DNA from: Candidatus Arcticimaribacter sp.
GTDB lineage: Bacteria > Bacteroidota > Bacteroidia > Flavobacteriales > Flavobacteriaceae
Assembly: GCA_011526275.1 (NCBI GenBank)
Contig: WTJP01000171.1
Span: 5,930 to 23,405 of the forward strand
Direction of reading: 5' to 3'
DNA: 17,476 nt
This document shows positions 7,755-14,051 of the stretch, in pieces. The notes below the pieces were generated by a model. That model had not been told where the DNA came from. It searched no databases and saw nothing but the letters and a program-made list of their open reading frames with translations. Both the position numbers and the translations under genes were made by a program. How positions within the stretch are numbered: the first letter of the stretch is position 1; each line of letters begins with the position of its first letter.

Positions 7755-8425
7755 ACGGTTTGTGGTAATAGTAGTTCGGGTAATTGTTTATTGAACCATT
7801 TATGGTGGGTTAATATCATGGCGTGTGAGGCATCTTTTAAACGATAAAAGCGTCCACTGGTATCAAGATTTTCAATGGGAAAAACATGGTCTTTATCTCC
7901 GTGAATATGAATAATACTTGAATCAAATTGCGTTTGCCCCCAGTGTACAATAGTATCGATGCTCCAATCGAGATAGGCAGGATCGCGTTCTGAAAGGTAC
8001 TTTTGATAAGCTTCTACCTTAGGGCGAATAGAAGGTCCAAAAACATAGAGCGCCAAACTTTCTAAACTCTTGATCCACTGGGTGGGCAAAAGTTTATGGG
8101 CACCTGTTTTCTTCGCCAACTTCATGCTTCTAGGTAACTCCATCTTGGTCTTTACACTTGAAACAATGATTAGCTGACGGCAGTCGATTAATTTGGCCAT
8201 TTCCTGTACCAAAATCCCACCAAACGAAACTCCCAATAGTATGGGATTTTTATGGGTAATACGTTCACACATGCGTTGGGCAAAATCACTTAAGGATTCA
8301 TTTTGATGGGGTGGCATCCACGATAATTTCACCACTTCAAACTCTTCAGGCAAGTTGATGAACTCGAAAATACGCGGACTAGCCGCCATTCCGGGCATTA
8401 AGTAAATAGGTATCGTTTCTTTCAA
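7751..8425 (-). CDS. Alpha/beta hydrolase, TTG start
   Basis: A 224-residue alpha/beta-hydrolase-fold protein. The expected catalytic triad is visible: nucleophile Ser67 in GVSFGG, Asp179 in HGDKDHVF, and His201 in DASHAMIL. The N-terminal strand and turn IPIYLMPGMAAS is the usual oxyanion-side element. The substrate is unknown; esterase or thioesterase activity is plausible. The start is TTG at 8425: an in-frame TAA lies two codons upstream, and the next ATG (codon 10) would remove the first core strand. The stop overlaps the ATG of the lytic transglycosylase, so the two form an operon, perhaps linking the hydrolase to cell-envelope work. No signal peptide is seen, so it is probably cytoplasmic. 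Confidence 0.88.
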   Translation of the reverse strand: MKETIPIYLMPGMAASPRIFEFINLPEEFEVVKLSWMPPHQNESLSDFAQRMCERITHKNPILLGVSFGGILVQEMAKLIDCRQLIIVSSVKTKMELPRSMKLAKKTGAHKLLPTQWIKSLESLALYVFGPSIRPKVEAYQKYLSERDPAYLDWSIDTIVHWGQTQFDSSIIHIHGDKDHVFPIENLDTSGRFYRLKDASHAMILTHHKWFNKQLPELLLPQTV

Positions 8426-8468
8426 GGTTTAAGCTTCTATATTAAATACGCGTTAAATTAATATTTCG

Positions 8469-8476
8469 TATATTTG
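8469..8476 (+). promoter_or_regulatory. Probable -7 element of the mini-GNAT gene promoter
   Basis: TATATTTG matches the TAnnTTTG consensus. No TTG lies 19 bases upstream, so the -33 part is poor. A start near 8483 would give an A/C-rich leader of about 80 bases containing the inverted repeat at 8500-8523. Confidence 0.5.
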
Positions 8477-8499
8477 TGCTCTGAATTTTAGGAAATCCA

Positions 8500-8523
8500 C
8501 AACAATTTAACAAATAATTGTTG
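8500..8523. repeat. Perfect 8-bp inverted repeat in the 5' leader
   Basis: CAACAATT and AATTGTTG form a perfect 8-base-pair inverted repeat around an 8-base AT-rich spacer. It lies between the divergent hydrolase and mini-GNAT genes, downstream of the proposed promoter of the latter. It could be an operator for a dimeric regulator or a weak leader hairpin. No U-tract follows, so it is not a terminator. Confidence 0.5.
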
Positions 8524-8564
8524 AACCAAACAAACAAAAGAAAGCCCAAAACAAAATCACTTTT

Positions 8565-8858
8565 ATGAATCAACTCGTACTCGAAAACAACGATTTTTTG
8601 CGTCAATTTGAAGTAATGGTCGATGATACCATGGCGCGCATTGAATATGCCGAACAAGAACGCAAAATCTTTCTAACCAAATTGATTGTTCCCGAAAATA
8701 TTGCCAGTCCTGAATTCAAAGACGAATTCATTAAAACGGTATTAGAGCACGTAGCCGATCGCAACCTTAAAGTGGTTCCAACTAGCCCTGAAATTGCTGG
8801 TTTTCTTCGTAAAAACAAACGCTACAAAGAATTGCTTCCGGTAGGAATTAAGCTCTAG
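8565..8858 (+). CDS. Mini-GNAT domain protein with degenerate acetyl-CoA loop
   Basis: A 97-residue protein resembling the single-domain GNAT group (COG2388-like). It has FEVMVDDTMARIEYAEQERK, then LTKLIVPE, then RNLKVVPTSPEIAGFLRKNKRY, which correspond to the substrate strands, the beta-4 strand and the C-terminal strand of those proteins. The segment that should hold the acetyl-CoA pyrophosphate loop (R/Q-x-x-G-x-G/A) reads ASPEFKDEFIKTVLE, with no glycine, so acetyl transfer is doubtful. The start ATG follows an A-rich leader without Shine-Dalgarno sequence. The stop (TAG) shares CTAG with the stop of mtaB on the other strand. Confidence 0.75.
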   Translation: MNQLVLENNDFLRQFEVMVDDTMARIEYAEQERKIFLTKLIVPENIASPEFKDEFIKTVLEHVADRNLKVVPTSPEIAGFLRKNKRYKELLPVGIKL

Positions 8859-10240
8859 TCAGCTCGCACAAATCCCTCTTCATCAATACGTTGAAGTTGC
8901 ACTTTCTCTAGGGTGTTAACCAAAGACGGATTCCAAGGTTTTCTCAACTTGACATAGTTAGAGCTAAACCCGTGAATGTATCCTTTTTTGTTTTCTCCTT
9001 CCCAAAGCACCTCTTGAGTACTCCCCAATTGACTTTGATAGAAAGCATTTCGTTTTTTGGCAGAAAGTCCACGTAACATTTTAGAACGCTTGTTGCGCAC
9101 CGCCATGGGAACTACTGCATCAAAACTTGCAGCTTCTGTGTTGGGTCGTTCAGAATAGGTGAAGACATGCAGGTAAGCTATATCCAAATCGGTTAGAAAA
9201 CGATAGGTCGTTAGGAAATCTTCCTCTGTCTCTCCCGGAAAACCTACGATTACATCTACCCCTATGCAGGCATGGGGCATGGCCGTTTTTATGTTTTTTA
9301 CGCGATCAGCATAAAGGGCCGATAAATAACGTCGTCGCATTTTTTTCAAAACGGCATCACTTCCACTTTGCAATGGAACATGGAAATGCGGTACAAATCG
9401 TTCACTTTGGGCAACGAAAGCGATGGTTTCGTTCTTTAATAAGTTGGGCTCAATAGAAGAAATTCGAATGCGATTGATGCCTTCCACTTTATCCAAGGCG
9501 GTAACCAAATCGAGAAAAGTGTCTTTGTGGCGCTTTAAACCAAATTCCCCTTTGCCAAAGTCACCAATATTCACCCCAGTGAGTACAATTTCTTTGATGT
9601 CTTGCTGGGCAATTTCACGGGCTTTTTCCACTACATTCTCAACGGTATCGCTACGCGAAATTCCGCGAGCTAATGGAATGGTACAGTAGGAGCATTTATA
9701 ATCGCAGCCGTCTTGTACTTTTAGAAAAGCGCGGGTTCTATCACCAGTAGAAAAACTACTTTCATAGGTGTTCACCTCTTGAATTTCACAGGAGTGGATT
9801 TCAGAAGTTGAGCGCTTGGTGAGATCCTCTAAATACTGGGTTAACTTAAATTTCTCTGAAGCGCCTAAAACCAAATCTACACCATCCACTTCAGCCAAAG
9901 CCTCGGGTTGCAATTGCGCATAACACCCAATGGCAGCGACAAATGCTTCGCTGTTTTGACGGAGCACTTTCGCCACTAGCGATTTGAAGCGCTTGTCGGC
10001 ATTTTCAGTCACTGAACAGGTATTGATTACATAAACATCGGCCACGGCGTCAAACTCCACCCGCTCATAATGCAAGCTGGAAAAATCTTTAGCAATCTGA
10101 GCCGTTTCAGAAAAGTTGAGTTTACACCCAAGGGTATGAAAAGCTACCCGTGTTTTTGCAACGGAGGTATCGGTTCTATTTTGTGTTACTGCAGTAATCA
10201 AGACTGATGTAAATAGCTTAATTTTGGAACAAAGATACAT
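8855..10240 (-). CDS. mtaB: tRNA t6A37 methylthiotransferase MtaB
   Basis: A radical-SAM enzyme that converts t6A37 to ms2t6A37 in tRNAs reading ANN codons. In the 461-residue version used here, the N-terminal UPF0004 domain has its three cluster-binding cysteines in LGCKLN (Cys39), NTCSVT (Cys75) and IGCYAQ (Cys106). The radical-SAM cluster motif CDYKCSYC gives Cys179, Cys183 and Cys186. The C-terminal TRAM domain (QEVLWEGENKKGYIHGFSSN) binds RNA. The start is uncertain. The frame is open to 10378, but that part is antisense to the neighbouring lipoprotein gene. The ATG at 10240 is the nearest ATG. Relatives usually begin only a few residues before RVAFHTLGCKLN, so a TTG at 10201 is a good alternative, especially if the -7 box at 10230-10237 is real. 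Confidence 0.95.
   Translation of the reverse strand: MYLCSKIKLFTSVLITAVTQNRTDTSVAKTRVAFHTLGCKLNFSETAQIAKDFSSLHYERVEFDAVADVYVINTCSVTENADKRFKSLVAKVLRQNSEAFVAAIGCYAQLQPEALAEVDGVDLVLGASEKFKLTQYLEDLTKRSTSEIHSCEIQEVNTYESSFSTGDRTRAFLKVQDGCDYKCSYCTIPLARGISRSDTVENVVEKAREIAQQDIKEIVLTGVNIGDFGKGEFGLKRHKDTFLDLVTALDKVEGINRIRISSIEPNLLKNETIAFVAQSERFVPHFHVPLQSGSDAVLKKMRRRYLSALYADRVKNIKTAMPHACIGVDVIVGFPGETEEDFLTTYRFLTDLDIAYLHVFTYSERPNTEAASFDAVVPMAVRNKRSKMLRGLSAKKRNAFYQSQLGSTQEVLWEGENKKGYIHGFSSNYVKLRKPWNPSLVNTLEKVQLQRIDEEGFVRAD
10219..10226 (+). promoter_or_regulatory. Probable -7 element for the substrate-binding lipoprotein gene
   Basis: TAATTTTG is a perfect TAnnTTTG match. It predicts transcription from about 10233, only some nine bases before the TTG start at 10242. 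The -33 element is not recognisable. Confidence 0.45.
10230..10237 (-). promoter_or_regulatory. Possible -7 element for mtaB
   Basis: On the minus strand TATCTTTG is a perfect TAnnTTTG match, facing the plus-strand box at 10219-10226. It predicts a start near 10223, which would exclude the ATG at 10240 and favour the TTG at 10201 for mtaB. No -33 element is evident. Confidence 0.35.
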
Positions 10241-10241
10241 T

Positions 10242-11858
10242 TTGAAGCGCAATTTCTCCTCCCCTTTTTGGTTGCTTTTCTCCCTCATGGGCGGACTCTT
10301 CTTCTTCAACAGCTGCAACAATTCGTTGGCGGTAGATACGCAGCAGGTCTTTCGGTACAATGAATTTAGAAACATCACCTCGCTGGACCCTGCTTTTGCG
10401 CGTAATCCTCAAAACATTTGGCCCATACAGCAGGTTTTTAATGGACTTGTGCAACTAGACGACTCCCTCAATGTAATCCCAGAAATTGCCAAGCGTTGGG
10501 AAATTGATTCAACGGGTAGGGTTTACACTTTCTACCTTAAGAAAGACATATTATTTCACACTTCCCCGCAATTTAAAGAAGCCAAAAGAGCGGTAGTTGC
10601 CCAAGACTTTGTGTATAGTTTCAATCGATTAACCGACCCAAAAGTGGGTTCCCCAGGTGGTTGGGTACTCCAACAAGTGAAAGACTACAAAGCCATTAAC
10701 GATAGCGTCTTTCAAATTCGCTTAAAACAGCCGTTCCCGCCATTCTTGAGCTTGTTGAGCATGCGCTACTGTTCGGTAGTGCCGCATGAAGTGGTCGAAG
10801 ATCCAACGCATGAATTCCGAAAACACCCCATTGGTACAGGCCCTTTTCAATTTAAAGCTTGGGAGGAAGATATCAAACTCGTATTGCGGAAAAACCCCCA
10901 CTATTTTGAACGAGACGAAAAGGGACAACAACTCCCTTATTTAGAAGCCATTGCCATTCAATTTTTACCCGATATACAAAGTGAGTTCATGCAATTCGCT
11001 CAGGGAAAATTTGACTTTTTAAACTCGCTTGATCCTTCCTATAAAGATGAATTGCTCACTCCTTTAGGAGAATTACAACCTCATTATCAAGGAAAAATCC
11101 AATTGCAAAAAGGGCCTTACCTCAACACCGAATATATTGGGCTTTATCTAGACAGTAAAAACCCTGCACTGCAATCGAAAAAAATTAGACAAGCCATCAA
11201 TATTGGTTTTGATCGTAAAAAGATGATCACCTATTTGAGAAACACCATTGGTTTTGCAGCAGAAGAAGGTTTTGTCCCCCTTGGCTTAGCTGGGAGAAGC
11301 AAAATTAAATTCAGTCGTTACCAGCCTGAAAAGGCGCGAACTTTGGTGCAAGAATATCTCGAGGAAGGAAATGAAACCCCCAAAATTAGACTCGCTACTG
11401 ATATCAATTATCTTGACATTTGCGAATACCTACAGCAAGAACTGAAAAAAGTGGGGATTGAAATTCAAATTGATCTCATGCCCACACCCACGCTTCGGCA
11501 GGCAAAATCTTCGGGAAAATTAGAAGCTTTTCGCGCCAGTTGGATCGCCGACTACCCCGATGCTGAAAACTACCTCTCCCTTTTCTACTCGCCCAACTTT
11601 TCCCCCAACGGACCTAATTACACCCACTTTCATGCTCAAAAATTCGACTCCTTATACCAAGATGCTTTGAGCAGCACTTCCCTTGAGAAAAGAGCGTTAC
11701 AATATCGCACTATGGATGAATTGATTATGCAAAATTATCCGGTAGTTCCCCTCTACTACGATCAAGCGGTGCGCTTTGTACAAGGAAATGTGAAAGGCAT
11801 GGAAATGAATCCCCTCAATTTATTGCAATTAAAAAAGGTGTATAAAGACCGTCCTTAG
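10242..11858 (+). CDS. Family 5 (peptide/oligopeptide type) ABC substrate-binding lipoprotein
   Basis: A 538-residue solute-binding protein of the SBP_bac_5 family (OppA/DppA type). From the TTG at 10242 the start reads MKRNFSSPFWLLFSLMGG, and the lipobox FFNSC puts the lipidated cysteine at residue 25. Family landmarks include SLDPAFARNPQNIWPIQQVFNGL at the mature N-terminus, YVFSFNRL-like sequence (FVYSFNRLTDP), HPIGTGPFQFKAW, and the C-terminal YPVVPLYYDQAVRFV. It should deliver peptides or similar solutes to an inner-membrane permease, but no permease or ATPase gene adjoins it. Another TTG at 10224 is in frame but falls inside the proposed -7 box, and the first ATG would leave no basic residues before the lipobox. 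Its stop overlaps the convergent gene by four bases. Confidence 0.9.
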   Translation: MKRNFSSPFWLLFSLMGGLFFFNSCNNSLAVDTQQVFRYNEFRNITSLDPAFARNPQNIWPIQQVFNGLVQLDDSLNVIPEIAKRWEIDSTGRVYTFYLKKDILFHTSPQFKEAKRAVVAQDFVYSFNRLTDPKVGSPGGWVLQQVKDYKAINDSVFQIRLKQPFPPFLSLLSMRYCSVVPHEVVEDPTHEFRKHPIGTGPFQFKAWEEDIKLVLRKNPHYFERDEKGQQLPYLEAIAIQFLPDIQSEFMQFAQGKFDFLNSLDPSYKDELLTPLGELQPHYQGKIQLQKGPYLNTEYIGLYLDSKNPALQSKKIRQAINIGFDRKKMITYLRNTIGFAAEEGFVPLGLAGRSKIKFSRYQPEKARTLVQEYLEEGNETPKIRLATDINYLDICEYLQQELKKVGIEIQIDLMPTPTLRQAKSSGKLEAFRASWIADYPDAENYLSLFYSPNFSPNGPNYTHFHAQKFDSLYQDALSSTSLEKRALQYRTMDELIMQNYPVVPLYYDQAVRFVQGNVKGMEMNPLNLLQLKKVYKDRP

Positions 11859-13027
11859 TCTTTTCGCCATTGGGCAGATTGCTCAAACACTTCGGCTAAA
11901 ATAGCGGTATCAATTTCGGTTAAAAGCTGTCCTCGACGTTCCATCATGGCCGCATTTGCTTCCAAAGCTTTATCAAAAGCGTAGGTTTTTAAACCCTGGG
12001 CTCCTCCGTAGGAAAAGCTGGGTAAAAAAGTACGTGGAAAGCCCGACCCGAAAAGGTTGGCACAAATGCCCACTACAGTAGCCGTATTAAAAGTGGAATG
12101 AATGCTACAGCGACTAAAATCTCCCATCATCAGGCCACAAAACTGTAAATCGGTTTTGGCAAAGCGCTCTTGCTCATAATTCCACAGGCGTAATTTTCCG
12201 TAATTGTTTTTCAGGTTAGAGGCATCGGTTGCTGCCCCAATATTGCACCACTCCCCAATTACAGCATTGCCCAAGAAACCGTCATGTCCTTTGTTTGAAT
12301 ATCCAAATAACACAACGTTGCTGAGCTCGCCCCCTACTTTCCCAAAGGGACCAATGGTCGTTCCACCGTATATTTTCGCCCCCATTTTCACCACTGCATT
12401 TTCGCACAATGCAATACTTCCACGCAACATACTGCCTTCCATCACCTCAGCATTTTTACCAATGTAAATGGGGCCTTCACTTGCATTGAGTATAGCACAT
12501 TCTACTTTGGCCCCTTCTTCAAGAAAAACATTTTCCGGAGCAATAACACGGTTGGTGGAAGAAATCGGAGCGCTTTTGCGTTGCTGGGTGATGCGTTCAA
12601 AATCTTGCTTTAAAACTGCAGCATTGTGTAGAAATAAATCGGCAACTCCTTTTAAGTGCATTAGTTCTCCCTCAAACTCAATTTTGGGATAAGCAGTTAT
12701 GTCAGCAGGAGGCTGTTCGCTTGTTTTATAAGCGATCACGGCATCTGCCTTGACCAGCTGTTGTCCCGTTTCTAGCGCTTGTATCGCTTCTACCAAAGCG
12801 GCATTAGGCACAAATGATGCGTTGACAAAGGTGTTGATCTCCGAAAACACAGGCGGATATTTGGCTTGAAGATAGCCTTGGGTATAAACACTACAGTCCG
12901 AATGAAGAGCAGCTTCCCATTTGTCTTGCAAGCGATCGATCCCTATACGCAGCTGTGCCACGGGACGCAGGTAAGTAAAAGGTAGTAAGTGATTACGCTC
13001 GGGTCCATCAAAAAGGAGAATGCTCAT
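11855..13027 (-). CDS. GlmU-family protein with left-handed beta-helix (putative sugar-1-P nucleotidyl/acetyltransferase)
   Basis: A 390-residue protein of the Bacteroidota GlmU-like family. The N-terminal half begins MSILLFDGPERNHLLPFTYLR and has no GxGTRM-type nucleotidyltransferase loop, so uridylyltransferase activity is uncertain. From about residue 160 to 350 there is a hexapeptide-repeat left-handed beta-helix (IYIGKNAEV, then GGTTIGPFGKVGG). The segment GHDGFLGNAVIGEWCNIGAA closely parallels the GlmU acetyltransferase site, with His248 in the position of the catalytic histidine. A role in amino-sugar activation is plausible but unproven. It lies downstream of rpmE2 but is separated by a terminator. 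A weak promoter-like pair (TTTG, 17 bases, TAATTTTA) lies in the gap. Its stop overlaps that of the lipoprotein gene. Confidence 0.85.
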   Translation of the reverse strand: MSILLFDGPERNHLLPFTYLRPVAQLRIGIDRLQDKWEAALHSDCSVYTQGYLQAKYPPVFSEINTFVNASFVPNAALVEAIQALETGQQLVKADAVIAYKTSEQPPADITAYPKIEFEGELMHLKGVADLFLHNAAVLKQDFERITQQRKSAPISSTNRVIAPENVFLEEGAKVECAILNASEGPIYIGKNAEVMEGSMLRGSIALCENAVVKMGAKIYGGTTIGPFGKVGGELSNVVLFGYSNKGHDGFLGNAVIGEWCNIGAATDASNLKNNYGKLRLWNYEQERFAKTDLQFCGLMMGDFSRCSIHSTFNTATVVGICANLFGSGFPRTFLPSFSYGGAQGLKTYAFDKALEANAAMMERRGQLLTEIDTAILAEVFEQSAQWRKD

Positions 13028-13096
13028 GGGCGTCGATAATTTTGTAGTGGTTTAAAGCCTAAAATTAGGGATAATAATTTGAAGCAAAACAAGGGC

Positions 13097-13123
13097 AAAA
13101 AAAAACTGCCCTATTGGACAGTT
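13097..13123 (-). terminator. Intrinsic terminator of rpmE2
   Basis: On the minus strand AACTGTCC pairs with GGGCAGTT (8 base pairs, one G-U) around a 4-base loop, followed by about nine U residues. It begins 23 bases after the rpmE2 stop codon and separates it from the GlmU-family gene. Confidence 0.9.
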
Positions 13124-13146
13124 CTTTCGTAAGGGTTAAGTTCAAT

Positions 13147-13398
13147 TTATTTTTTGAACTTGGCGTATTTGTTCTTGAATTTATCGATACGTCCTGCGGT
13201 GTCAACCAATTTGGTTTTCCCAGTGTAAAAAGGGTGAGACGTACGTGAGATTTCTAATTTCACCAATGGATATTCATTTCCATCAATCTCGATGGTTTCT
13301 TTCGCATTAACGGTTGACTTTGTAATGAACACATCGTCATTCGACATGTCTTTAAAGGCTACTAGTCTGTAATTATCTGGATGAATACCTGCTTTCAT
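13147..13398 (-). CDS. rpmE2: 50S ribosomal protein L31, type B
   Basis: An 83-residue ribosomal protein beginning MKAGIHPDNYRLVAFKDMSN, with the L31 signature SRTSHPFYTGKTKLVDTAGR and a basic tail. It contains no cysteine, so it is the zinc-independent (type B) form; the type A form carries a Cys-based zinc site. L31 sits at the subunit interface. In some bacteria the B form is repressed by Zur when zinc is plentiful, but I see no Zur site here, and in Bacteroidota this form is often the only one. It has its own promoter and terminator. Confidence 0.97.
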   Translation of the reverse strand: MKAGIHPDNYRLVAFKDMSNDDVFITKSTVNAKETIEIDGNEYPLVKLEISRTSHPFYTGKTKLVDTAGRIDKFKNKYAKFKK

Positions 13399-13423
13399 AA
13401 TCGCTATTCTTTTAAAACGTGTG

Positions 13424-13431
13424 CAAATGTA
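13424..13431 (-). promoter_or_regulatory. -7 element of the rpmE2 promoter
   Basis: On the minus strand TACATTTG is a perfect TAnnTTTG match, with TTTA (one change from TTTG) 19 bases upstream. The predicted start near 13417 gives a leader of about 19 bases. Confidence 0.6.
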
Positions 13432-13490
13432 AATGTTTTTTCTAACTTTATAAAATAGAAACCTAATTAAAACTTGAATTTTTACGACTT

Positions 13491-14015
13491 ATGGAAAACC
13501 AAGCCTCTACACTAAAATCACACATCCTTCAATACGGTATTCTCCTAGGAGCAATTTCTGTTGTTTTTAATCTCATGCTCTACTTTTTAGACATGCATTA
13601 CACCCAAGAGTCGGCCGTGCAATGGGTGAATTGGTTCATCACTATTTCGGTAACCGTTCTGGGGATTTACAACTTTAGATCTTCCAACGAAGGCTTTTTA
13701 GGCTTAGGCGATGCATTGAAATTAGGCCTTGGAATTGGGGTGATTGCTGCATTTTTTGCCATTGCATACACCTTTGTATTACTTAATTACTTAGATCCAG
13801 ACACCATTGAAAAAACAATGGAAATTACGCAAAACAAATTGATGGATGAGAATCCTGAAATGTCGCAAGAACAGTTGGACCAAATCATAGAGATGCAAAA
13901 GAAATTTTCTGGGATTGGTGTAATAAGTACTGTTATCCTTGTGATGAGCCTTGTATTTGGATTTGTTATTTCATTAATCACCGGATTAATCCTCAAACGC
14001 AACCGCCCAGAATAG
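13491..14015 (+). CDS. DUF4199 domain membrane protein
   Basis: A 174-residue integral membrane protein with four predicted membrane segments, about residues 13-32, 43-60, 74-98 and 147-168. Residues 103-145 form a charged loop rich in Met, Glu and Gln (MEITQNKLMDENPEMSQEQL). The pattern and the ending ITGLILKRNRPE match DUF4199, a family of unknown function common in Bacteroidota. It is divergent from rpmE2. The GT2 gene follows 36 bases later on the same strand, so it is probably the first gene of the glycosyltransferase-mutase-exporter operon. Confidence 0.85.
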   Translation: MENQASTLKSHILQYGILLGAISVVFNLMLYFLDMHYTQESAVQWVNWFITISVTVLGIYNFRSSNEGFLGLGDALKLGLGIGVIAAFFAIAYTFVLLNYLDPDTIEKTMEITQNKLMDENPEMSQEQLDQIIEMQKKFSGIGVISTVILVMSLVFGFVISLITGLILKRNRPE

Positions 14016-14051
14016 GCAGCATTTTTGTAGGTTTGTAGTCGGAAGTCGGTT

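Noticed and set aside
10241..10378. N-terminal extension of the mtaB frame up to an ATG at 10378
   Set aside because: These 46 codons are antisense to the signal peptide of the lipoprotein gene, show no conserved sequence, and lie before the usual start of MtaB.
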